Shown here piece after piece: positions 34,086 through 44,738 of a stretch of DNA of 64,000 bases. Location: contig OZ024931.1 of the NCBI GenBank assembly GCA_964017235.1, positions 122,213,530-122,277,529 on the forward strand, given 5' to 3'. The position numbers were made by a program, and so were the translations under genes. How positions within the stretch are numbered: position 1 is the first letter of the stretch; each line of letters begins with the position of its first letter. The notes under the pieces are model-generated. The model was given only the letters and a program-made list of their open reading frames with translations, made no database searches and was not told the DNA's origin. The stretch comes from Sabellastarte sp. h YS-2021. Its lineage: Eukaryota > Annelida > Polychaeta > Sabellida > Sabellidae.

Positions 34086-37000
34086 GCAGAGCAGCTATCC
34101 CAAAGAGCTTTCACTTTGTGAAGTTTCAGACCCATAGCTAATTACTCACCTACTCAAAATGAGTAAATGCGAATTATCTCTAAAAGTATTGCAGATAGCC
34201 AATTTTTCTCAAATAACTCATTCACCTACTTTTGGGAGAGCTTTCACTCTGTGAAGTTTCAGACCCATAGCTAATTACTCACCTACTCAAAATGAGTAAA
34301 TGCGAATTATCTCTAAAAGTATTGCAGATAGCCAATTTTTCTCAAATAACTCATTCACCTACTTTTGGCAGAGCTTTCACTTGGTGAAGTTTCAGACCCA
34401 TAGCTAATTACTCACCTACTGAAAATGAGTAAATGCGAATTATCTCTAAAAGTATTGCAGATAGCCAATTTTTCTCAAATAACTCATTCACCTACTTTTG
34501 GGAGAGCTTTCACTCTGTGAAGTTTCAGACCCATAGCTAATTACTCACCTACTCAAAATGAGTAAATGCGAATTATCTCTAAAAGTATTGCAGATAGCCA
34601 ATTTTTCTCAAATAACTCATTCACCTACTTTTGGGAGAGCTTTCACTTGGTGAAGTTTCAGACCCATAGCTAATTACTCACCTACTCAAAATGAGTAAAT
34701 GCGAATTATCTCTAAAAGTATTGCAGATAGCCAATTTTTCTCAAATTAATCATTCACCTACTTTTGGGAGAGCTTTCACTTGGTGAAGTTTCAGACCCAT
34801 AGCTAATTACTCACCTACTCAAAATGAGTAAATGCGAATTATCTCTAAAAGTATTGCAGATAGCCAATTTTTCTCAAATAACTCATTCACCTACTTTTGG
34901 GAGAGCTTTCACTCTGTGAAGTTTCAGACCCATAGCTAATTACTCACCTACTCAAAATGAGTAAATGCGAATTATCTCTAAAAGTATTGCAGATAGCCAA
35001 TTTTTCTCAAATAACTCATTCACCTACTTTTGTGAGAGCTTTCACTTGGTGAAGTTTCAGACCCATAGCTAATTACTCACCTACTCAAAATGAGTAAATG
35101 CGAATTATCTCTAAAAGTATTGCAGATAGCCAATTTTTCTCAAATTAATCATTCACCTACTTTTGGGAGAGCTTTCACTTGGTGAAGTTTCAGACCCATA
35201 GCTAATTACTCACCTACTCAAAATGAGTAAATGCGAATTATCTCTAAAAGTATTGCAGATAGCCAATTTTTCTCAAATTAATCATTCACCTACTTTTGGG
35301 AGAGCTTTCACTTGGTGAAGTTTCAGACCCATAGCTAATTACTCACCTACTCAAAATGAGTAAATGCGAATTATCTCTAAAAGTATTGCAGATAGCCAAT
35401 TTTTCTCAAATAACTCATTCACCTACTTTTGGGAGAGCTTTCACTCTGTGAAGTTTCAGACCCATAGCTAATTACTCACCTACTCAAAATGAGTAAATGC
35501 GAATTATCTCTAAAAGTATTGCAGATAGCCAATTTTTCTCAAATAACTCATTCACCTACTTTTGTGAGAGCTTTCACTTGGTGAAGTTTCAGACCCATAG
35601 CTAATTACTCACCTACTGAAAATGAGTAAATGCGAATTATCTCTAAAAGTATTGCAGATAGCCAATTTTTCTCAAATAACTCATTCACCTACTTTTGGGA
35701 GAGCTTTCACTCTGTGAAGTTTCAGACCCATAGCTAATTACTCACCTACTCAAAATGAGTAAATGCGAATTATCTCTAAAAGTATTGCAGATAGCCAATT
35801 TTTGTCAAATTAATCATTCACCTACTTTTGGGAGAGCTTTCACTTGGTGAAGTTTCAGACCCATAGCTAATTACTCACCTACTCAAAATGAGTAAATGCG
35901 AATTATCTCTAAAAGTATTGCAGATAGCCAATTTTTCTCAAATAACTCATTCACCTACTTTTGTGAGAGCTTTCACTTGGTGAAGTTTCAGACCCATAGC
36001 TAATTACTCACCTACTCAAAATGAGTAAATGCGAATTATCTCTAAAAGTATTGCAGATAGCCAATTTTTCTCAAATTAATCATTCACCTACTTTTGGGAG
36101 AGCTTTCACTTGGTGAAGTTTCAGACCCATAGCTAATTACTCACCTACTCAAAATGAGTAAATGCGAATTATCTCTAAAAGTATTGCAGATAGCCAATTT
36201 TTCTCAAATTAATCATTCACCTACTTTTGGGAGAGCTTTCACTTGGTGAAGTTTCAGACCCATAGCTAATTACTCACCTACTCAAAATGAGTAAATGCGA
36301 ATTATCTCTAAAAGTATTGCAGATAGCCAATTTTTCTCAAATAACTCATTCACCTACTTTTGGGAGAGCTTTCACTCTGTGAAGTTTCAGACCCATAGCT
36401 AATTACTCACCTACTCAAAATGAGTAAATGCGAATTATCTCTAAAAGTATTGCAGATAGCCAATTTTTCTCAAATAACTCATTCACCTACTTTTGTGAGA
36501 GCTTTCACTTGGTGAAGTTTCAGACCCATAGCTAATTACTCACCTACTCAAAATGAGTAAATGCGAATTATCTCTAAAAGTATTGCAGATAGCCAATTTT
36601 TCTCAAATAACTCATTCACCTACTTTTGGGAGAGCTTTCACTCTGTGAAGTTTCAGACCCATAGCTAATTACTCACCTACTCAAAATGAGTAAATGCGAA
36701 TTATCTCTAAAAGTATTGCAGATAGCCAATTTTTGTCAAATTAATCATTCACCTACTTTTGGGAGAGCTTTCACTTGGTGAAGTTTCAGACCCATAGCTA
36801 ATTACTCACCTACTCAAAATGAGTAAATGCGAATTATCTCTAAAAGTATTGCAGATAGCCAATTTTTCTCAAATAACTCATTCACCTACTTTTGTGAGAG
36901 CTTTCACTTGGTGAAGTTTCAGACCCATAGCTAATTACTCACCTACTCAAAATGAGTAAATGCGAATTATCTCTAAAAGTATTGCAGATAGCCAATTTTT

Positions 37001-38225
37001 CTCAAATTAATCATTCACCTACTTTTGGGAGAGCTTTCACTTGGTGAAGTTTCAGACCCATAGCTAATTACTCACCTACTCAAAATGAGTAAATGCGAAT
37101 TATCTCTAAAAGTATTGCAGATAGCCAATTTTTCTCAAATTAATCATTCACCTACTTTTGGGAGAGCTTTCACTTGGTGAAGTTTCAGACCCATAGCTAA
37201 TTACTCACCTACTCAAAATGAGTAAATGCGAATTATCTCTAAAAGTATTGCAGATAGCCAATTTTTCTCAAATAACTCATTCACCTACTTTTGGGAGAGC
37301 TTTCACTCTGTGAAGTTTCAGACCCATAGCTAATTACTCACCTACTCAAAATGAGTAAATGCGAATTATCTCTAAAAGTATTGCAGATAGCCAATTTTTC
37401 TCAAATAACTCATTCACCTACTTTTGTGAGAGCTTTCACTTGGTGAAGTTTCAGACCCATAGCTAATTACTCACCTACTCAAAATGAGTAAATGCGAATT
37501 ATCTCTAAAAGTATTGCAGATAGCCAATTTTTCTCAAATTAATCATTCACCTACTTTTGGGAGAGCTTTCACTTGAAGTTTCAGACCCATAGCTAATTAC
37601 TCACCTACTCAAAATGAGTAAATGCGAATTATCTCTAAAAGTATTGCAGATAGCCAATTGTTCTCAAATAACTCATTCACCTACTTTTGGGAGAGCTTTC
37701 ACTCTGTGAAGTTTCAGACCCATAGCTAATTACTCACCTACTCAAAATGAGTAAATGCGAATTATCTCTAAAAGTATTGCAGATAGCCAATTTTTCTCAA
37801 ATAACTCATTCACCTACTTTTGGGAGAGCTTTCACTTGTTGAAGTTTCAGACCCATAGCTAATTACTCACCTACTGAAAATGAGTAAATGTGAATTATCT
37901 CTAAAAGTATTGCAGATAGCCAATTTTTCTCAAATAACTCATTCACCTACTTTTGGGAGAGCTTTCACTTGGTGAAGTTTCAGACCCATAGCTAATTACT
38001 CACCTACTCAAAATGAGTAAATGCGAATTATCTCTAAAAGTATTGCAGATACCCAATTTTTCTCAAATAACTCATTCACCTACTTTTGGGAGAGCTTTCA
38101 CTTGAAGTTTCAGACCCATAGCTAATTATTCACCTCAACATGAGTAAATGTGAATTATCTCTTAATAGTATTGCAGATAGCCAATTTTTCTCAAATAACT
38201 CATTCACCTACTTTTGGCAGAGCTT
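34085..38225. repeat. 133-bp tandem array, ~31 units, with 931-bp higher-order period
   Basis: The unit runs from GAGCTTTCAC through GAAGTTTCAGACCCATAGC, CTCACCTACTCAAAATGAG and AAGTATTGCAGATAGCCAA to TCATTCACCTACTTTTGG. Starts at 34105, 34238, 34371 and 34504 give a 133-bp period. Units fall into variants (CTCTG or CTTGG; AATAACTC or ATTAATC; TTGGGAG or TTGTGAG). The seven-unit variant order at 35568-36498 is repeated at 36499-37429. Confidence 0.95.
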
Positions 38226-38736
38226 TCACACACGAAAATGAAAAATTGTGAATATCTCGGAAAAGCTATTTCTTTTGCTTTAATGCTCGGCGGGAGATAC
38301 ATACCGCGGCAGTGGTTTTGACAAAAATTTTTGTCTCCCCAAAAATGGTGGCCATTTTGAATTTTCAAAGTTTTTGCAAAACACAAAAATGCTTATATCT
38401 TGAGAACCGTGCTATATGGAGCGAACTCAACAAAATTTTAGACCTGCTGGGTATCTCTGCAGAGTAGCCATGCCAATTTTCAAAATATTTTTGTCTCGCC
38501 AAATATAGCGGACATTTTTAATTTTTTTATTTTTTGCAAAACACAAAAATGCTTATATCTTGAAAACCGTGCTAGATAGAGCAGACTGCGCTGACTTTGG
38601 TTGCCACAACAGTATAAGGCTAGAAACGAAGCATTTTCTTAATACTTTAGCACTCACCTTTATATCCTTTTCGGGACGCTTTGTTTTTGCTATGCAAAAA
38701 CATTATCTTTTTTTTTTGGGAGCGATCCTCTAGTTT

Positions 38737-39243
38737 GATTTTTTTTCATAACTTTAAAAAAGATATCAAGAGTATTAACTGTTGCAACTGCAGCTTGAAT
38801 TTCAGCAGAACACCTATGTGCAGTGTTCGCTCTCGAGCGCGATTTCGCGAGTTTGTACACACTCTGGGGCGAGTTGTCGCAAAACCAACTCACCAACACG
38901 TCTGTGCTGTCGCTACCAGGCGAAACACTCAAAACTGACGGAAGAAATTCGTCTATTATCGGAAGCGACGACCTACATATTTCCTCATAGAAATGGGTGA
39001 GAAAAGCATGAAAAGCAGTTTATTCTATTTTATATATTCAGCTAACAGTAATTCATGTGAGAATATGGGTATTCTCGCGAGATTTCCGTGCTTTTTGTTG
39101 ATTTTTAAACTCGTCTTCTGCTTATAGAGTCACAAGCGAAACAGTCGAAACTACTGACCAAAGAAATTCGTCTGTTATCGGAAGCGACGACGTACATATT
39201 TCCCCATAGAAATAGGTGAGAAAGACATGAAAGAGAGTTTATT
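38737..39243 (+). pseudogene. Exon-like segments, copies 1 and 2
   Basis: 38920-38996 (77 bases) and 39136-39215 (80 bases) are related and each is followed by a gtgag donor; copy 1 is preceded by ccag. They translate as AKHSKLTEEIRLLSEATTYI and AKQSKLLTKEIRLLSEATTY, both continuing IFPHRN. Copy 2 has ACAAG where an acceptor AG would be, with another AG at 39126-39127. A third copy is at 51174. The protein is not recognised. These may be remnants of a duplicated host exon, or gene fragments carried by a mobile element. Confidence 0.45.
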
Positions 39244-41589
39244 ATATCCCCAGACGAAAGTCGGGGATATATTGGATTCAGGTCCGTCGCGCCGCCGCCG
39301 CCGCCGTAGAAATTTCCTTGTGGACGCGATAACTCAAAAACAAATTAATATTTTTTTTTCAAACTTGGTACACATGTTAAGGGTGCCCAAAGGAAGATCC
39401 CTATTTTAAGGTGACCTTAAACTCCCAGTAAAAAAGAACTTATGGCCACCTTAAGGTCAGAAATTGGACTTTTGGCCACTTAGAGCCCTGTAGGTCACAA
39501 ATTATGATGCTCAGCTGGCTGAAATTTTACCTGACAACACATTAATATGTTCTTAGTACATGTGCCGAAAATCACGACTTTAAGTTGAGGAGAAAATTGT
39601 GTTTGAGGCCCATAAATACCCCCACTTAGGGATTTTTTGCTATACTTTTCACATATTTTGCCCTATAATTTGGAAGTGGTAATTCTGATGAGTCTCAAAC
39701 TGCGCTAGGTATAACTTTGATATGTAATCCTTGTCTGTAGAAAATTTTAGGGCTGTAGGTTTACCCAAAGGGGTCGACTTAAGGTCTCAAAAGTGCCCAC
39801 AGAGACCCAATTTATGCACTTTTTGCCACTTTCAAGCACTGTAGCTTTCAAACTATGTCTCTCATCTAAGTTAAATATCATCTGGGAATATATCTATGTG
39901 TTTTCTTATATGTGCCCCAACATTTAGGCCTTTAATAGACAGTTAACCTGTGTATCGGGACCATAAACACCCACCCGAGTGACCCTTATAAGACATTTTT
40001 CACATCTTTTTCCCTGTAACTTGGAAATGGTAAGTCTGAGAAGTTTCAAACTGTATTAGATATATATTCTGTGTGAATTCTTAGTATGTAACAGATTTTA
40101 AGTCTGAAGCTTTAATTTTGAAGGTCAAATTGAGGTCTCTAAAAGGCTCCCAAAGACCCAATATTTGGACTTTTTGCTACTTTTAAGCCCTGTGACTGTC
40201 AAACTATGTTACTGATAGAGCTCAAATCCTATCTGGGAAGATATTAGTATGTTATTTATATATGTGCCAAAAATTAAGGCTTTAAGAAGACATTTAACCT
40301 GTGTATGAGAACCATAAATCCCCACCTGAGTGACCGTTTTTAGACATTTTTCACATATTTTGCCCTGTAACTTGGAAATGGTAAGTCTAAGAAGTTTCAA
40401 ACTGTATTAGATGCATATTCTATGTGTAATCTTAGTATGTGACAAATTTTAAGTCTGAAGCTTTAATTTGAAGGCCACATTTAGGTCTCTAGAAGGCCCC
40501 ATAAAGACCCAGTATTTGGACTTTTTGCCAATTTTAAGGCCTGTGACTGTTAAACTATGTGACTGATAGAGCTGAAATCTCATCTGGGAATACATTATTA
40601 TGTTCTTTTTACATGTGCCAAAAATCAAGGCTTCAAGTAGACATTTAACCTGTGTATGAGGACCTTAAACACCCACCTGAGTGACCCTTTTAAGACATTT
40701 TTCACATATTTTGCTCTGTAACTTGGAAATGGTAAGTCTGAGAAGTTTCAAACTTTATTAGATACATATTCTATGTGTAATCTTAGTATGTAACAAATTT
40801 TAAGTCTGAAGCTTTAATTTGAAAGCCACATCGAGATCTCTAAAAGGCCCACAGAGACCCAATATTTGGACTTTTTACCACCTTTAAGCCCTGTGACTGT
40901 TAAACTATGTGATTGATGGAGCTGAAATCCCATCTGGGAATGCATTATTATGTCCTTTTTACATATGCCGAAAATCAAGGTTTTTAGTAGACATTTAACC
41001 TGTGTATGAGGGCCATAGACACTCGCCCAAGTGCCTTTTTGGACATTTTTTCCGTATTTTGCCCTGTTATTTTGAAATGCTTAGTGTGACAAGTCTTAAA
41101 CTGTATTATATATAATTTTTGTTTGTTATGTATGTCCCCCAAAAAGTTTCAGATCTGTAGTTTAATTGCTAAGGTCTCTTTAACAATTGTAAAATGCCCA
41201 CAGAAACCCAATTTATGGACATTATGCCAGTTTAAAGCCCAGTAACTGTCAAACTATGTGGGTTATAGAGCTGAAATCTTTGAATTTTTAAAAGGAAATG
41301 CCTGTCTATTTAAATTTTGAATATTAATAATGTTATGGCTATCTTAGTCTTTTAAGAACTTATTTTTGTGTGTTATACCTCTGCTTGCTGAGTTTTTAAC
41401 TTTTTAAAATGAGACTGGTTAAACATATTCAAGTAGATAAAATGGACACTTTAAGTGAGCTTTAAGTCCCAATATTAATGAAATTATATCCTTATGTAGT
41501 AAAACTAGGGGATTTTTAACCCTCAACTAGCCCAGTTTTATTCAACTTGCCTCAGTTAATTTTGGCACAGCTCCTACAGTTATGAACTC
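39244..41589 (+). mobile_element. Helentron-like tandem-repeat element (ATCCCCAGACG family), left part
   Basis: The 5' hairpin has arms ATCCCC-AGAC / GTC-GGGGAT, followed by ATATTGG, GTCC(G/T)CGCGCCGCCGCC, TTTCC, GATAACTCAAAAAC and TCAAACTTGGTA. The body is about five units of 351 bp (the word TTTAACCTGTGTATGAG at 40295, 40646 and 40996). The element is interrupted by copy 2 of the composite element; its right end is at about 50880-50930. Confidence 0.65.
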
Positions 41590-41984
41590 ATTAAGCGTCC
41601 CGCAAGGGACGCTTGTTTGTGTATGGGAGAGCTTCAGGCTCCGCCGGCTCCGCATTTTGTTTTCCTTATAACTCTGTAACCGTTAGGCGGATTCTTTTCA
41701 AATTTGGCAGGTTTAGGCAGTAGCCTTGGGGAATTTTTTTGAATATGCTGCAGTGACATTTCAACCAATCAGAGAGGTCACATGACCAAAAATGTCTTTT
41801 TTCGATGGGGAAGCTTGTCCGGATGATAACTTGAAAGGAATTTTATCAATTCACCTGAAACTTGGCAAATACATTCATTCTATTAAAATCTGGAAATCAT
41901 TAGATTTTGGCATTGATTGGTCAAGAAATGGCCGAGTAATTAATGATTAATTAATCATTACGAATTTTCCAAATAAGGAAAACA

Positions 41985-42795
41985 CAAAAATGCTTATATC
42001 TCAAAAACCGTGCTAGATAGAGCAATTTCGACAAAATTTTTGACCCGCAGGGTATATCTGCAGAGTAGTTTTCCCAATTTTCAAAAAATTTTTGTCTCGC
42101 CAAAAATGGCGGCCATTTTGAATTTTCGAAATTTTCGTAAAAATTGCAAAACACAAAAATGCTTATATCTCGAAAACCGTGCTAGATAGAGCGATTTCGA
42201 CGAAATTTTTGACCCACAGGTTATCTGTGCGGAGTAGTTTTCCCAATTTTCAAAAAATTTTTGTCTCGTACAAAATGGCGGCCATTTTGAATTTTCGAAA
42301 TTTTCGCAAAAATTGCAAAACACAAAAATGCTTATATCTCAAAAACCGTGCTAGATAGAGCAATTTCGACAAAATTTTTGACCCGCAGGGTATCTCTGCG
42401 GAGTACTTTTCCCAATTTTCAAAAAATTTTTGTCTCGCCAAAAATGGCGGCCATTTTGAATTTTCGAAATTTTCGTAAAAATTGCAAAACACAAAAATGC
42501 TTATATCTCGAAAACCGTGCTAGATAGAGCGATTTCGACGAAATTTTTGACCCACAGGGTATCTCTGCAGAGTAGTTATCCCAATTTTGAAAAAATTTTT
42601 GTCTCGCCAAAAATGGCGGCCATTTTGAATTTTCGAATTTTTCGCAAAAATTGCAAAACATAAAAATGCTTATATCTCGAAAACCCTGCAAGATAGAGCG
42701 ATTTCGACGAAATTTTTGATCCACAGGGTATATCTGCAGAGTAGCCATGCCAATTTTCAAAAAAATTTTCTCTTGCCAAAAATGGCGGCCATTTT
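41985..42795. repeat. 169-bp tandem array in copy 2, ~5 units
   Basis: Same unit as 32830-34085. Several units carry ATCTCAAAAACC and GCAATTTCGAC variants not seen in copy 1. It joins the 133-bp array abruptly inside the GGCGGCCATTTT word at 42785-42795. Confidence 0.93.
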
Positions 42796-43676
42796 ACTCA
42801 CCTACTCAAAATGAGTAAATGCGAATTATCTCTTAAAAGTATTGCAGATAGCCAATTTTTCTCAAATAACTCATTCACCTACTTTTGGGAGAGCTTTCAC
42901 ATGGTGAAGTTTCAGACCCATAGCTAATTATTTACCTACTCAAAATGAGTAAATGCTAATTATCTGTAAAAGTATTGCGGATACCCAATTTTTATCAAAT
43001 AACTCATTCATCTACTTGTGGGAGAGCTTTCACATGGTGAAGTTTCAGACCCATAGCTAATTACTCACCTACTCAAAATGAGTAAATGCGAATTATCTCT
43101 AAAAGTATTGCAGATAGCCAATTTTTCTCAAATAAATCATTCACCTACTTTTGGGAGAGCTTTCACTTGGTGAAGTTTCACACCCATAGCTAATTACTCA
43201 CCTACTCAAAATGAGTAAATGCGAATTATCTCTAAAAGTATTGCAGATAGCCAATTTTTCTCAAATAACTCATTCACCTACTTTTGGGAGAGCTTTCACT
43301 CTGTGAAGTTTCAGACCCATAGCTAATTACTCACCTACTCAAAATGAGTAAATGCGAATTATCTCTAAAAGTATTGCAGATAGCCAATTTTTCTCAAATT
43401 AATCATTCACCTACTTTTGGGAGAGCTTTCACTTGGTGAAGTTTCAGACCCATAGCTAATTACTCACCTACTCAAAATGAGTAAATGCGAATTATCTCTA
43501 AAAGTATTGCAGATAGCCAATTTTTCTCAAATTAATCATTCACCTACTTTTGGGAGAGCTTTCACTTGGTGAAGTTTCAGACCCATAGCTAATTACTCAC
43601 CTACTCAAAATGAGTAAATGCGAATTATCTCTAAAAGTATTGCAGATAGCCAATTTTTCTCAAATTAATCATTCAC
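42795..43676. repeat. 133-bp tandem array in copy 2, left of the LINE
   Basis: About 6.6 units. Two near 42900-43060 are more diverged (ACATGGTGAAG, TTTATCAAATAAC). It ends in ATTCAC, the LINE target duplication. Confidence 0.95.
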
Positions 43677-43727
43677 ACTGGTGTTACTCCTCACGGTCCT
43701 GTTCTTAGTTTAGGGAACTGGAGTGCA

Positions 43728-44738
43728 ATGAGTACCATCCGCTGGTTGTTCCTCTTACTGTTGTTTTGGAGAAAGTCAGTAAGCAGTGATCCTAATGTGT
43801 TTATTCCGTTGTCTGCTCATGGTCTTACTTCATTACCACGCCCCTACAGACTCCACAGCTATGTCCTGAATACACATCTTTTCCCTTGTGTGGCTAAGCG
43901 TCATGGCCTTGCGACCTTATTGTTGCTTTGTGGTGACATCTCCCTTAATCCAGGACCAATCTCGTTTGGGGTGGTAAATTGCCGATCTGTAAGAAACAAG
44001 GGACCCTGCATCGATGATACTGTAACAGTACATTCTGTCGACATTCTTGCTGTCACTGAAACACATATTCGCCAGGAGGAAACGGACAGCCTTCTACATT
44101 CCATCACCCCGACAGGCTTCAAATTCTGCCACAAACCCCGTATTCATGGCCGTGGTGGTGGTGTCGGATTTTTTATCAACAAAGCTATACAGTTTAGATC
44201 TGTGGACACACCTACTTTCAGTTCCTTTGAAAATGTTAGCATTGCAATTGGGTCGGCGGCTCAACAGCTTGTGTTGACTTGTGTTTATCGTCCACCTGGC
44301 TCATGCTCTGAAAGTTTCCTGGACCAATTTCTCAATCTTTTAGAATATTTATCCTCTGTTTCTCCCTCTTTCCTAATTTGTGGGGATTTCAATATTCATG
44401 TGGATACTTCTTCAAATGATAGTATCAAATTCCAGAACTGTTTAGAATCATGCAATATAACACAAAATGTTCAAACGGCTACCCATCTACATGGTCATAT
44501 CCTAGACCTTGTTCTTACTCCTACTGATGCTAGTGTCATCTCTAATGTACGAGTTGCTGAATTTATTTCTGATCATGCTCTTGTCCTTGCTCAGCTTGAC
44601 TCAGTTAATCCTCCTTCACATAAGGCAAAAGTTGTCACTTTCAGGAGGTATCATAAAATTGACATGGACAGTTTCCGTAAGGATTTGGGAAATAGCGCAT
44701 TCGTAAAATGCCCTGGTGATAGTCAGTGGTTTGTGTGA
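43728..44738 (+). CDS. LINE apurinic-type endonuclease frame with 2A-like motif
   Basis: 336 codons. Residues 1-20 are hydrophobic and signal-like (MSTIRWLFLLLLFWRKSVSS). Residues 69-77 are GDISLNPGP, a 2A-like ribosome-skipping motif (consensus D-V/I-E-x-N-P-G-P, here with S for E); 2A sequences are known in the same position in APE-type LINEs of sea urchins and molluscs. The endonuclease domain follows: N84, E111 (VTETHI), VYRPPG (186-191), D220/N222 (GDFNIH), D260 and SDH (281-283). It runs to a stop at 44738. The frame then changes by +1, where homologous elements continue into the reverse transcriptase. This may be a single-base indel or a read-through arrangement; I favour an indel. Confidence 0.9.
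   Translation: MSTIRWLFLLLLFWRKSVSSDPNVFIPLSAHGLTSLPRPYRLHSYVLNTHLFPCVAKRHGLATLLLLCGDISLNPGPISFGVVNCRSVRNKGPCIDDTVTVHSVDILAVTETHIRQEETDSLLHSITPTGFKFCHKPRIHGRGGGVGFFINKAIQFRSVDTPTFSSFENVSIAIGSAAQQLVLTCVYRPPGSCSESFLDQFLNLLEYLSSVSPSFLICGDFNIHVDTSSNDSIKFQNCLESCNITQNVQTATHLHGHILDLVLTPTDASVISNVRVAEFISDHALVLAQLDSVNPPSHKAKVVTFRRYHKIDMDSFRKDLGNSAFVKCPGDSQWFV

Larger units (their letters stand above)
32415..38736 (+). mobile_element. Giant composite Helentron-like element, copy 1 (AAGCGTCCC family)
   Basis: Starts ATTAAGCGTCCC with a perfect hairpin (AAGCGTCCC, loop GCAA, GGGACGCTT). A GC-rich CTCCGCCGG run, CTTATAACTCTGTAACCG and TTTTCAAATTTGGCAGG follow (32415-32560). About 300 bp of unique sequence leads into the 169-bp array (32830-34085) and the 133-bp array (34085-38225). 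The 3' module (38225-38736) ends with CGGGACGCTT (inverted 5' terminus), a hairpin GTTTTTGC-TAT-GCAAAAAC, a T-run and CCTCTAGTTT. Limits come from comparison with copy 2 at 41590-50259. No protein is encoded; non-autonomous. The asymmetric inverted termini plus 3' hairpin fit Helitron2/Helentron; the assignment is inference. Confidence 0.7.

Noticed and set aside
32794-34141. Overlapping open frames of 67-165 codons on both strands in the 169-bp arrays (also 41951-42779)
   Set aside because: They repeat with the satellite period, occur on both strands and change frame from unit to unit; they exist because the repeat unit lacks stops in some frames.
34085-38225. 133-bp array as a centromeric satellite
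   Set aside because: It is bounded by element end modules, lies within a gene intron and recurs in a second copy of the same element.
38720-38740. Classical Helitron ends (TC...CTRR)
   Set aside because: The right end CTCTAG followed by T fits CTRR|T, but the left end (ATTAAGCG) has no TC start. The asymmetric inverted termini fit the Helentron type better, so I did not assign a classical Helitron.
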